Below, in pieces: positions 16,824 through 25,044 of a DNA stretch of 47,297 nucleotides. Origin of the DNA: Mageeibacillus sp. UBA6976 (GTDB taxonomy: Bacteria > Bacillota > Clostridia > Saccharofermentanales > Saccharofermentanaceae); contig DJYO01000017.1 of assembly GCA_002450155.1 (NCBI GenBank), positions 1-47,297 on the forward strand. The letters are read 5' to 3'. The stretch's first letter is position 1, and every line of letters starts with the position of its first letter. Both the position numbers and the translations under genes were made by a program. A model generated the notes under the pieces. The model searched no databases and was not told where the DNA came from. It worked only from the letters and a program-made list of their open reading frames with translations.

Positions 16824-17995
16824 ACTTGGATATCAAGAGTGATATGTATGACAGGTCTTGCGTTGAGATAGATCTCAGCGCACTTGAGCATAATTTCTCC
16901 GAGATAAGAAGAGTTACCCGTGAGGGCACTGACATCATGGCTGTGGTCAAGGCGGATGCTTATGGCCATGGAGCTCTTGAGATAGCAGATGCCCTCATTA
17001 AGGCAGGTGCTTCCGGACTTTGTCTTGCTACTATAGATGAGGCAGTTGAGCTGAGACAACGCGGAATCACTGCTCCCATGATGACATTAGGATTTACAGA
17101 TGTAAGCCGTTTTGGTGACGCTGTCAGGTATGACGTGGACCAGGCGGTTTATTCATATGAAACAGCCAGGGCGATCTCTGATGAGGCAGTAAAGCAGGGC
17201 AAGAGCGCCAGGATCCACATTAAGCTGGATACCGGCATGGGCAGGATAGGTTTTCCCACAGACGGCACGGCTACCGAGGAGATCCTTAAGTGCGTAAGCC
17301 TCCCGGGAATTATCCCTTATGGTATATTCTCCCATTTTGCCGTGGCTGATACGGATGACGATGCTTATACGAGATTCCAGTATGAGCAGTTCATGAGACA
17401 GGTAGGAGAGCTTGAGGCAAGAGGCGTTACCTTTACCAAGAAGCATATATGTAACAGCGCAGGCATATTGAGATTTCCCGAGATGCATCTCGATATGGTG
17501 AGAGCCGGCATAATCCTGTATGGACTAATGCCCCCCGGATGTCCTGAACCTAAGGAGAAGATAGATCTCGTGCCGGTAATGACCTGGTATGCCAAGGTCA
17601 TCCACGTAAAACAGGTTCCCGAGGGAACTTCTGTAAGCTATGGCAGAAACTTTGTATCAGACAGGCCATCTGAGATCACCACTGTCGGCATAGGTTATGC
17701 AGACGGTCTCTCAAGGAGGCTCTCCAACGGTTTTGAGCTGTTAGTTGACGGCGTAAGATGCCCTATAGTCGGCAATGTCTGTATGGATATGTGCATGGTA
17801 GATACCACTGACCTTAAGATAAGACCCAAGGTTGGGGACGAGGTTATAGTCTTCGGCAAGGATAGACTGGCAGATGAACTTGCTGAGAGGATAGGTACCA
17901 TTAACTACGAGATAACATGTGTCGTCGGCAAGAGAGTTAAGAGACTCTATACAAGAGACGGTATAAGAATAACAGATGGAAGGTGCGATTTATGA
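16820..17995 (+). CDS. alr: Alanine racemase
   Basis: A PLP enzyme of 391 residues that interconverts L- and D-alanine for peptidoglycan. Lys44 in VVKADAYGHG forms the Schiff base. Tyr274 in SVSYGRNF is the second catalytic base, contributed across the dimer. IGYADGLSRRLSN and GNVCMDMCMVD are typical of the C-terminal beta domain. The start is the ATG of an ATGA overlap with nnrD; a TTG six bases upstream has no better SD. Its own stop again forms an ATGA overlap with the transketolase gene, indicating one translationally coupled run. Confidence 0.96.
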   Translation: MNLDIKSDMYDRSCVEIDLSALEHNFSEIRRVTREGTDIMAVVKADAYGHGALEIADALIKAGASGLCLATIDEAVELRQRGITAPMMTLGFTDVSRFGDAVRYDVDQAVYSYETARAISDEAVKQGKSARIHIKLDTGMGRIGFPTDGTATEEILKCVSLPGIIPYGIFSHFAVADTDDDAYTRFQYEQFMRQVGELEARGVTFTKKHICNSAGILRFPEMHLDMVRAGIILYGLMPPGCPEPKEKIDLVPVMTWYAKVIHVKQVPEGTSVSYGRNFVSDRPSEITTVGIGYADGLSRRLSNGFELLVDGVRCPIVGNVCMDMCMVDTTDLKIRPKVGDEVIVFGKDRLADELAERIGTINYEITCVVGKRVKRLYTRDGIRITDGRCDL

Positions 17996-18843
17996 CACAG
18001 GAAAAAGAAAAGGCCCTTAAGCTATTCGCAGCAAAAGTCCGCAGATGGGCTATAGAAGGAGTTTACCACGCAAAGAGCGGTCATCCGGGCGGATCACTGT
18101 CCTGCGCAGATGTGATCACATACATCTATAACGAGGAGATGAATGTATCACCTGCAAATATCAAGGACCCGGCACGCAACCGTTTTGTACTTTCCAAGGG
18201 TCACTGCGCACCTGCTCTCTATGCAACTTTAGGACTTTTGGGTTTCTTCGATATTGAAGAGATGAAGAAGTTAAGGAAGGTCGATTCCTTCCTCCAGGGT
18301 CACCCCTGCATGCAGTACACTCCGGGGGTTGATATGTCTACAGGTTCCCTGGGACAGGGAATCTCCGCAGCATCCGGCATGGCTATCAATGCCAAGTATC
18401 TGGATAAGACAAACTATAAGGTATACACCATCTTAGGAGACGGTGAGATGCAGGAAGGTGAGGTCTGGGAAGCTCTTATGAGCGCAGCTCACTATAAGCT
18501 CGATAACTTCTGCATCATCCTGGACAATAACGGACTTCAGATCGACGGTAAGGTCGATGATGTCATGAGCCTTGGAGATATCGAAGCCAAGGGTAAGGCA
18601 TTCGGCCTTGAGACGAGAGTAATAGACGGTCACGATTTTGCCCAGATCGAAGCGGCAATGAAGGATTTTAACGACAATATGGGATCAGGCAAGCCTTTCT
18701 TTATCGTTGCAAAGACTCATAAGGGCACAGGCGTATCCTATATGCTGGATAATCCGGGCTGGCACGGCAAGGCTCCAAACGATGAGGAGTATGCTGTTGC
18801 AGTACAGGAATTAGACAGCGCTATCAAGGCTTTGGAGGACTAA
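17992..18843 (+). CDS. Transketolase, N-terminal (ThDP pyrophosphate-binding) subunit
   Basis: A 283-residue protein corresponding to the N-terminal third of transketolase, used in the pentose phosphate cycle to move two-carbon units. Motifs include SGHPGGSLS near 30, STGSLGQG near 115 and the ThDP/Mg signature starting GDGEMQEG at residue 150 and ending near LDNN. The partner subunit follows four bases after the stop, and together they equal a full enzyme; such splits are normal in Clostridia and archaea, not a frameshift. ATG 17992 overlaps the alr stop (ATGA) and has AAGGTG upstream; GTG 17983 is an alternative. Confidence 0.94.
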   Translation: MTQEKEKALKLFAAKVRRWAIEGVYHAKSGHPGGSLSCADVITYIYNEEMNVSPANIKDPARNRFVLSKGHCAPALYATLGLLGFFDIEEMKKLRKVDSFLQGHPCMQYTPGVDMSTGSLGQGISAASGMAINAKYLDKTNYKVYTILGDGEMQEGEVWEALMSAAHYKLDNFCIILDNNGLQIDGKVDDVMSLGDIEAKGKAFGLETRVIDGHDFAQIEAAMKDFNDNMGSGKPFFIVAKTHKGTGVSYMLDNPGWHGKAPNDEEYAVAVQELDSAIKALED

Positions 18844-18847
18844 GCAT

Positions 18848-19795
18848 ATGAGTGAAATGGCAACAAGAGAAGCATACGGCAAGGCCCTCGCAGAGTACGG
18901 CTCAGATACCAGGATAGTCGTTATGGACGCAGACCTGTCTGGTTCTACCAAGACAGGCGACTTTAAGAAAGTATACCCTGACAGATTCTTTAATATGGGT
19001 ATAGCAGAAGGCAACATGATGGCTACAGCAGCCGGTATCGCTACCTGTGGCAAGATCGTTTTTTGCTCATCCTTTGCAACTTTTGCATCTGAGAGACCCC
19101 TGGAGCAGATCAGAAATTCCATCTGCTATCCCAACCTCAATGTTAAGATCTGTGCATCACATGCAGGTCTTACGGTAGGTGAGGACGGCGCATCACATCA
19201 GTGTCTTGAGGATATGGCGGTTATAAGATCTATCCCCAACATCAGAGTTATCTGCCCTTCAGATGGCGCATCCACAAGGCTCGCCATCAAGGCAGCAATC
19301 GATAATCCGGGGCCGTTCTATATTAGACTCGGCAGAGCAAAAGTACCCTCAGTATATGGTGAGTATGGCGCAGATGTTCCCTTTACTATCGGCAAATCCA
19401 ATCTGCTGCGCCCCGGTCAGGATCTTACTATCATTGCCTGCGGCATAATGGTCAAGACAGCTCTTGAAGCTCACGAGATATTAAAGAGCAAGGGCATTAA
19501 TGCAAGAGTCCTTGATATGCATACGATCAAGCCTATCGATAAGGAAGCTATTGCAAAGGCTTCAAGAGAGACAGGCATCATCGTAACAGCTGAAGAGCAC
19601 ACCATCGTAGGCGGTCTGGGCAGCGCAGTCTGCGAAGCTGTCTGTGAGAGCCACCCCTGCCTTGTAAGAAGATTTGGTGTTAATGACACCTTCGGTAAGT
19701 CCGGCACTCCAAAAGATCTCCTTGAGGCATACCGCCTCACATCAGAAGACCTCGCTATTGAGTGCGAGACCGTCTTTAAAGATCTCAAGGGCTGA
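18848..19795 (+). CDS. Transketolase, C-terminal (pyrimidine-binding) subunit
   Basis: A 315-residue partner carrying the pyrimidine-binding and C-terminal domains. FNMGIAEGNMMATAAG near 50-65 holds the Glu that activates the ThDP aminopyrimidine. SHAGLTVGEDGASHQ near 105 and EEHTIVGGLGSAV near 250 are standard. GGAGG inside the upstream gene's last codons serves as the SD. The active site needs both subunits, so equal expression from this compact pair is expected. A strong intrinsic terminator begins about 30 bases after the stop. Confidence 0.94.
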   Translation: MSEMATREAYGKALAEYGSDTRIVVMDADLSGSTKTGDFKKVYPDRFFNMGIAEGNMMATAAGIATCGKIVFCSSFATFASERPLEQIRNSICYPNLNVKICASHAGLTVGEDGASHQCLEDMAVIRSIPNIRVICPSDGASTRLAIKAAIDNPGPFYIRLGRAKVPSVYGEYGADVPFTIGKSNLLRPGQDLTIIACGIMVKTALEAHEILKSKGINARVLDMHTIKPIDKEAIAKASRETGIIVTAEEHTIVGGLGSAVCEAVCESHPCLVRRFGVNDTFGKSGTPKDLLEAYRLTSEDLAIECETVFKDLKG

Positions 19796-19826
19796 TAAAA
19801 ACAAAGCGAACCCCAAAAGTGAAGTG

Positions 19827-19859
19827 AACCCCAAAAGTTGACAAGACTTTGGGGTTTTT
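19827..19859 (+). terminator. Intrinsic terminator after transketolase
   Basis: AACCCCAAAAGT pairs with ACTTTGGGGTT around TGACAAG, with one bulged A, followed by TTTTT. The left arm repeats a nearby copy, GAACCCCAAAAGT at 19808-19820 (period 18 bp), so two alternative left arms can compete for the same right arm. Confidence 0.85.
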
Positions 19860-19889
19860 GCATGCAATAATGGACACTACTACAATATT

Positions 19890-20013
19890 GTATAAAGTCC
19901 GCTAAGGAGTTCGCTGTTATAGCGAACATGTCAGCGAATTTCACCCATCGCTGTTACAACAATGTATAAAGTTCGCTAGGGAGTTCGCTGTTATGGCGAA
20001 CATGGCAGCGAAT
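19890..20013 (+). repeat. 74-bp tandem repeat with conserved hairpins (two units)
   Basis: Unit 1 (19890-19939) and unit 2 (19964-20013) are 50 bases each and differ at four positions. Each has GTTCGCT-GTTAT-(A/G)GCGAAC. The A-to-G change in unit 2 keeps the stem as a G-T (G-U in RNA) pair. Each also ends in CAGCGAAT, which can pair alternatively with TTCGCTG, and a further TCGCTG lies between the units (19948-19953). The pattern resembles a palindromic intergenic repeat family or structured leader. It separates the transketolase terminator from the DUF2974 gene. Confidence 0.8.
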
Positions 20014-20017
20014 ATCA

Positions 20018-20023
20018 TATAAT
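20018..20023 (+). promoter_or_regulatory. Possible -10 of the DUF2974 gene
   Basis: TATAAT directly follows the second repeat unit, 39 bases before the start codon. No recognisable -35 exists 16-18 bp upstream. A second candidate, TACAAT at 20051-20056, would put the transcription start at or next to the ATG. Confidence 0.4.
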
Positions 20024-20044
20024 ACTGTCCCTATTTGTAAGTAA

Positions 20045-20060
20045 AAGTATTACAATACTT
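20045..20060 (+). promoter_or_regulatory. Palindrome next to start codon
   Basis: AAGTATT-AC-AATACTT is a perfect 7+7 palindrome ending two bases before the ATG at 20063. It occupies the place where a Shine-Dalgarno would be expected and could be an operator or a translation-blocking hairpin. Confidence 0.45.
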
Positions 20061-20062
20061 GT

Positions 20063-21220
20063 ATGGCTACAATAATGGATTACATGGACTGGAGAGGAGA
20101 CCTCACTTTAAAGCAGGACCCTTTTAACGATATCGACGGACTTATTTTGTCCTGCCTGTCTTATGTTGACTTTGAAGGCATAGTCCCGGGCATAGGCAAG
20201 GGGGAGATCTCCCTCGAAGACGCCGGCAGGCTGTTTTTTGAAAGGCACACTGCGGAAGAACTTGATAAAGACAGATCATTTATCAGATTTGCACCGTACC
20301 TCCTCCGCAAGATGGCCGGCACAGCAAGGTTTAAGAATTCCAAATTAAGAAATTATGTAAACCGGATAGATCTTGCGATAGAGTTGCAATTTGCAGCCAT
20401 TGAGATCGTAACAGATGACGGCGTTTCATTTATATCCTACAGGGGGACTGACGATACCATTGTAGGGTGGAAGGAAGATTTTAACTTAAGCTTCAGGAAT
20501 GTTCCTGCCGAGGAACATGCAACTGACTATCTTGAGGAGATCAGCTCGGATTCATTTGCCGGTATAAGGTTAGGCGGACATTCCAAGGGTGGTCATCTTG
20601 CCATATATGCTGCCAGCGGAGTAAGCTCCGGCATCGCCTCCAGGATACTCAAGATCTACGATTACGATGGGCCGGGATTTAATAAGGAGACCTTTGAGTC
20701 AGAGCAGTTTAAGTTCCTGTCAGGCAGGATAGTAAAATACGTTCCCGAGAGCTCCATTATCGGAAGATTGCTCTATAACAGCACAGAGCCTGTAGTCGTA
20801 AAGAGCTCGGAGTTCGGGATAATGCAGCATAATCCGGTAACCTGGCAGGTCAAGGGCAGGGAATATATAACATGTCCCTGTAACGATAAGATGAGCGATC
20901 TGTTCGATGAGACCATGACGGGTTGGATCGAGAGCATGGACAATGTGGAACGAAGACTCTTTGTAGATGACGTCTTTGCAGTATTCGAGGCATCAGGCTG
21001 CGGATATCTGAGCCAGCTTGGCAGAGCAGGTCTCAAGGGCAGAAAGGGCATGCTGGACCGCTTGAATCTCATGAGCGCTGAATCCCAGGAGAAGGTCAGG
21101 ACTTTGGGCAGGATATTCTTCAGTAACTGGGGCGATATGCTGCAGGCAAAAGAAGCTATGGCGCATTCAAGGATAAGATTTAAGATAGGGAAAACACGAA
21201 AGTCCAAAGATCCCCTATAA
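20063..21220 (+). CDS. DUF2974 (Mbeg1-like) alpha/beta-hydrolase
   Basis: A 385-residue protein of the DUF2974 family, predicted serine hydrolases of the lipase-like alpha/beta fold. SFISYRGTDDTIVGWKED (about 114-131) matches the lipase oxyanion region, and GGHSKGGHLA holds the nucleophile Ser174 in a GxSxG box. The opening with WRGDL and DPFNDIDGLILSCLSYVDF is typical of the family and supports the start at 20063, although no Shine-Dalgarno is visible. No signal peptide or membrane segment is present, so it is probably cytosolic. The substrate is unknown. It is convergent with the cytidylyltransferase gene downstream and monocistronic. Confidence 0.85.
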   Translation: MATIMDYMDWRGDLTLKQDPFNDIDGLILSCLSYVDFEGIVPGIGKGEISLEDAGRLFFERHTAEELDKDRSFIRFAPYLLRKMAGTARFKNSKLRNYVNRIDLAIELQFAAIEIVTDDGVSFISYRGTDDTIVGWKEDFNLSFRNVPAEEHATDYLEEISSDSFAGIRLGGHSKGGHLAIYAASGVSSGIASRILKIYDYDGPGFNKETFESEQFKFLSGRIVKYVPESSIIGRLLYNSTEPVVVKSSEFGIMQHNPVTWQVKGREYITCPCNDKMSDLFDETMTGWIESMDNVERRLFVDDVFAVFEASGCGYLSQLGRAGLKGRKGMLDRLNLMSAESQEKVRTLGRIFFSNWGDMLQAKEAMAHSRIRFKIGKTRKSKDPL

Positions 21221-21303
21221 ATGGTAGCGACCACCCTGGGAGGAGTGGCCGCAAATATGGGGATAATAGGAATAGAAAAATGTCTTATTCAGTAATTTGA
21301 TTT

Positions 21304-21334
21304 TAGTTATTATATTCGAATAAATCAATAACTA
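21304..21334. repeat. AT-rich stem-loop between convergent genes
   Basis: TAGTTATT (21304-21311) and AATAACTA (21327-21334) are perfect inverted arms; the loop contains the palindrome TATTCGAATA (21313-21322). It lies between convergent genes, where a bidirectional terminator is expected, but the stem is AT-only apart from one pair. A weaker GC hairpin (CCACCCT/AGGAGTGG, 21231-21248) follows the DUF2974 stop without a T run. Nothing else is seen in 21221-21415. Confidence 0.4.
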
Positions 21335-21415
21335 TTTCTTTGATTATTTCGCAATTTATTTCCTGATTTTCTACGCATTCGTATGTAATAACTGCAAATA
21401 CACGCAATCGTATAT

Positions 21416-22174
21416 TTAAAGATCGTCCATTTTGACCTTAATGTCCGAAGTTGATATTCCTGCCGTATAAGGGAAGTATTCTATGGATGCTCCCAGTGCA
21501 GCAAACTGCTCCTCTGTCTTAAGGTAGCGCTCTGAGCCCTTCCAGTCGTCGCCGGAGAACAGGACATCAAAGTTGAATTTACTTAAGGCCAGGACCTTGT
21601 CCTGAGTCTCTTCGATATTTACCGGGAAGGCCTCATCCACTATCTCAAGTGCATTAAGGATCCTAACCCTGTCTTCAAGTTCTATAATGGGTTTTGTCTT
21701 CTTGATCTGTCTTACATAATCGTCATCGCAGACACCTACCATCAGGTAGTCGCACATAGTCTTGCAGCGTTCCAAAAGATTAAGGTGACCTATGTGGAAA
21801 AGATCGAATACTCCGCAGGTATAGCCTATCCTGTAGGGTTTAAGTCCTGACTTTGAATAGGGGAGCACAAGTACTTCCTTGCCTGAAGCCTCAGTTATGG
21901 AGCAGGCGTTCATAAAGTCATTCCCGCTCTGAGCTGCGGACCTGGCGAATATATCATATTGTATGGAGGATACGGCAGCTTCTGCAGAGGGCATTGCTAA
22001 AGCCCTGGTAACGATATCAAGGGAGCTGAACAGGTCCACATATAAGGCTTCGTGACCGTCGCCGCTCTTTACTGCTACAACAAGTTCATCTCCTGCAGCT
22101 CTTGCCCCCTTAAGAAGGCTTAGGGTCTTGGTGTCTATTATCGTAAAATCTGCAAAGAATAATACCCTCTTCAT
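21416..22174 (-). CDS. Cytidylyltransferase (TagD/glycerol-3-phosphate type) with degenerate N-terminal copy
   Basis: A 252-residue protein. The C-terminal half (about 113-245) is a complete nucleotidylyltransferase: GVFDLFHIGHLNLL with HxGH at 127-130, GDDWKG near 208-213 and the closing GISTSDI near 239-245. This is the pattern of CTP:glycerol-3-phosphate or phosphocholine/ethanolamine cytidylyltransferases. The N-terminal half (FFADFTIIDTKTLSLLKGA, then GDELVVAV) looks like a second copy that lost HxGH. It likely makes a CDP-alcohol for the adjacent surface-polymer locus; the substrate is undetermined. GGGGGG lies upstream of the ATG. It is divergent from the YfhO gene and the only confident minus-strand gene. 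Confidence 0.82.
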   Translation of the reverse strand: MKRVLFFADFTIIDTKTLSLLKGARAAGDELVVAVKSGDGHEALYVDLFSSLDIVTRALAMPSAEAAVSSIQYDIFARSAAQSGNDFMNACSITEASGKEVLVLPYSKSGLKPYRIGYTCGVFDLFHIGHLNLLERCKTMCDYLMVGVCDDDYVRQIKKTKPIIELEDRVRILNALEIVDEAFPVNIEETQDKVLALSKFNFDVLFSGDDWKGSERYLKTEEQFAALGASIEYFPYTAGISTSDIKVKMDDL

Positions 22175-22204
22175 CCTGTTGGTCCCCCCTCATGTTCTGA
22201 TGCA

Positions 22205-22210
22205 ATTATA
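22205..22210 (-). promoter_or_regulatory. Putative -10 of the cytidylyltransferase gene
   Basis: On the minus strand TATAAT, preceded by TTG, lies about 30 bases before the start. No good -35 is visible. Confidence 0.4.
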
Positions 22211-22288
22211 CAAGACTTATATGTTTTTTATAATAACAGAACCCGCACTTATATAAATAATAAATAAACAAAACCTGTAATCCTGGGG

Positions 22289-22294
22289 TATAAT
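22289..22294 (+). promoter_or_regulatory. Putative -10 of the glycan operon
   Basis: TATAAT is 23 bases before the YfhO-type start, with GGGAGG at 22308-22313 between them. The -35 is poor (TAAACA at 19 bp). It is divergent from the cytidylyltransferase promoter. Because the next ten genes are nearly gapless, this promoter may drive the whole glycan locus to 36183. Confidence 0.45.
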
Positions 22295-22317
22295 TGTGCC
22301 TATATGCGGGAGGTCTT

Positions 22318-25044
22318 ATGTTAAGACGGGGCACATTGGATAAGAAAACTGGATATCTCCTTTACACGGCTTTGTTTGCGCTCCTTTTCAGCGCATGTTT
22401 CCTTATATGGCTGATCCTTGAAGCCAAATCCCCGATCAGAAGGTCTGACGGTCTTGAGCAGCATTATATATCCTTTGTCCTGGTAGGCCGATGGATAAGG
22501 AGTCTGTTTGGCGGGAATTTCGAGATGTGGAACGATTCCATGGGACTCGGAGGCGATGTGTTCAGCACTCTCTTTGGCGCTTTTACGGATCCGATGTACT
22601 GGATCTCGGCCCTGGTCCCGGCAAAATATGCCGAGTATCTGTTCGATATCATGATCGTGGTCAAGGTCTATCTGTCAGGCCTGAGTTTCCTTACATTCTG
22701 CAATTTCCGCAAGAATCCCGTATGGCCCTCTGTTGCAGGTGCTATTGTCTATACCTTCAGCGCCTCCATGTATCTCGCTTTCTTTGAATCGGTCTGCATA
22801 TCCTGGATGTATGTTCTGCCTTTGATCATGATCGGCACCATAAGGCTATGGGAGAAGGATAAGCACGGCTTATTTGTGCTATCCCTGACCTTTGCCTTTG
22901 TAAGCCAGTTCTACTTTGCTTATATGTCAGCCATGGTAGTGCTCTTTTACTGCATAGTAAGGGCGGTCACTGAGCTCATAAGTAAGACTATTACCATAAA
23001 GACCGCTTTTATCAAGGCCTTGAAGTTTGCCCTGTTTGCCGGTCTTTCCTTCGGCATGGCGCTGATATCTATCCTGCCGGTCGTAAGGGTTATCCTTGCA
23101 TCTGACCGTATGGGCGTTGATTACTACATGCCCCTTCTTTATGAGAAGGAATACTACTTTGCATTCCTGGCAGGTTTTGGCAGCTACTTTAACATGCTCG
23201 GCAGAGACTGCTACCTTGGTTTCTCCGTTGCTGCCCTGGTCTGCGTTCTGGCCCTCTTCCTTTTGGGCAAGGGCAGGACCTTGCTCAAGACAGGCTTTAT
23301 CCTTACCACCATAGGTCTCATGGTCCCCTTTATAGGGCACGTGATGAACGGTATGTCCTATCCTTCCAACAGATGGGTCTGGGCTTATGTCTTTGTCGTA
23401 TCTTATATTGTTACCGTCACCTTGCCCCGTTTAAAAGAGCTTTCTTATAAGCGCGCAGGGATATTGCTTATCCTGCTCGTCATATACGGGATCTTTGCCT
23501 GGACAACGAATGACGGCAAGGTGCCCGGCGCCGAGTACACCTACATAAGGCCTGAATACTATCAGCTCGCTTCGATCGGAACCTTTGTCATGGCATTGGC
23601 GCTCCTTATCAGTTCCCGCTTCTTTAAGAAAGCTTACCCTGCGATCTGCATAGCCCTTATCTCCATATCGGTAGTGATCCCGGCCTATATCACCTTCCAT
23701 CCGGACAAGCGAAATCTCTTTGGCGACGAGATAACAGCCACCACAGCCTATGCCAAGGTAACAGAGGGCGGTCTTGCCCCCGTGGCAAAGGTGGTAGGTC
23801 CTTTTGCAGGTGAGAGGATAGAATCCTTTGGCGCATATAAGGTCAGGAACGGCACCTGGGTCACAGGCGTAAACAGCACTGATTTCTACATGAATATCTG
23901 TAACAACTATGTTGAGTCATTCATGAGAGAAACAGGCCTTCATAAGAGTCCCTGGGCAGGTGGCTATACCAATATGGATTCCAGAACATCTCTCGAAGCT
24001 CTCATGGGCATAAACTATGTGGTTACACCTGACGGCAACAATACGAGCCTGTCCCTGGGATACGAACAGGAGGGAACAGATGTATTCATCCATATAGATG
24101 ATGCCGAGGTCCACAGCTCCAGACTAGGGGTTCATTCCATTGCAAATCTTATGGATAAGTCCATATCCTACGAAGACTACTTAAGCCTTGACATGCAGCA
24201 GCGTCAGCAGGCTCTTGCAAGAGCTGTTGTATTAGACGGGGAATATGCCGATTCTGATATCGAAGATCTGGGAATAACTGACGATTCCCAGCCTTGGACC
24301 ATAGAGAGCATGGAGGGCGTCCGTGAGACAGATACGGGTTTCGTGGCAGAAGCAGGCAATGCAACCATGATACTCGATATTGACACGGCCCGCGGTGCAG
24401 AGCTTTATATCGGGATCGAGGGACTTGATTTCCAGGACGGGACAAATAGCGATTCCACCCTTTTCTTTACGGCGGTAAACGAAGAGGGAGCAGATACCCT
24501 GGCAGGCTCATTGTGGTTCATAAACAGCAGGAACCATATGTACGGCGGCATTACTGACTGGATCGTCAATATGGGCAGGATAACTGAGGATGCTGATAAG
24601 ATAAGAATTACATTCTCAAGACCGGGAGAATATACCATATCTGATATCAGGATCTATGCAAGACCTGTAAGCTCTGTAGAGGAAGATGTTAAGTCCATTA
24701 TTCCCGCTGCTTTGCCGGGCGATATAAATTACTATCACAGCACCAATACCTACGAGATGCATGTGGACGTAACCTCAGAGAAGGGAAGCTATCTTACCCT
24801 CATGATCCCTTATTCAGAAGGATGGTCTCTTACAGCGAACGGAACAAAGCAGGAGCTGCTGCGGGCTGATACCGGATTTATGGCAGTATATCTTAAGCCG
24901 GGCAATTATGATATATTATTAAAATATAGGACTCCGGGACTTATGGCCGGTCTTGCCGGGACCATAGTGTCAGCCTGCATATATTCAGGCATTGTTATCC
25001 TGGAGCACAGATCAGACAAAAAGAGGAAGGTACAGGGCAAATGA
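22318..25044 (+). CDS. YfhO-family GT-C membrane glycosyltransferase
   Basis: A 908-residue protein with roughly a dozen transmembrane helices in residues 10-460 and a long extracellular C-terminal domain, closing with one more helix near 880-895. The early extracytoplasmic loop SDGLEQHYISFVLVGRW with acidic residues, and the NDSMGLGGDVFSTLFG block, match the YfhO family. In Bacillus subtilis YfhO, with CsbB and a GtcA/GtrA protein, glycosylates lipoteichoic acid from an undecaprenyl-phosphate sugar. ATG 22318 is preferred because GGGAGG precedes it; an upstream TTG has no SD. It overlaps rfbF by four bases (ATGA). A GT2 and a GtrA gene are in the same operon. Confidence 0.86.
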   Translation: MLRRGTLDKKTGYLLYTALFALLFSACFLIWLILEAKSPIRRSDGLEQHYISFVLVGRWIRSLFGGNFEMWNDSMGLGGDVFSTLFGAFTDPMYWISALVPAKYAEYLFDIMIVVKVYLSGLSFLTFCNFRKNPVWPSVAGAIVYTFSASMYLAFFESVCISWMYVLPLIMIGTIRLWEKDKHGLFVLSLTFAFVSQFYFAYMSAMVVLFYCIVRAVTELISKTITIKTAFIKALKFALFAGLSFGMALISILPVVRVILASDRMGVDYYMPLLYEKEYYFAFLAGFGSYFNMLGRDCYLGFSVAALVCVLALFLLGKGRTLLKTGFILTTIGLMVPFIGHVMNGMSYPSNRWVWAYVFVVSYIVTVTLPRLKELSYKRAGILLILLVIYGIFAWTTNDGKVPGAEYTYIRPEYYQLASIGTFVMALALLISSRFFKKAYPAICIALISISVVIPAYITFHPDKRNLFGDEITATTAYAKVTEGGLAPVAKVVGPFAGERIESFGAYKVRNGTWVTGVNSTDFYMNICNNYVESFMRETGLHKSPWAGGYTNMDSRTSLEALMGINYVVTPDGNNTSLSLGYEQEGTDVFIHIDDAEVHSSRLGVHSIANLMDKSISYEDYLSLDMQQRQQALARAVVLDGEYADSDIEDLGITDDSQPWTIESMEGVRETDTGFVAEAGNATMILDIDTARGAELYIGIEGLDFQDGTNSDSTLFFTAVNEEGADTLAGSLWFINSRNHMYGGITDWIVNMGRITEDADKIRITFSRPGEYTISDIRIYARPVSSVEEDVKSIIPAALPGDINYYHSTNTYEMHVDVTSEKGSYLTLMIPYSEGWSLTANGTKQELLRADTGFMAVYLKPGNYDILLKYRTPGLMAGLAGTIVSACIYSGIVILEHRSDKKRKVQGK

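Noticed and set aside
17983..18848. Transketolase split as a frameshift
   Set aside because: Both halves have their own SD, start and complete domains; two-subunit transketolases are normal in Clostridia.
19890..20013. CRISPR array
   Set aside because: Only two 50-bp units with 24 bp between them, mismatched and hairpin-rich, no cas genes; not a repeat-spacer array.
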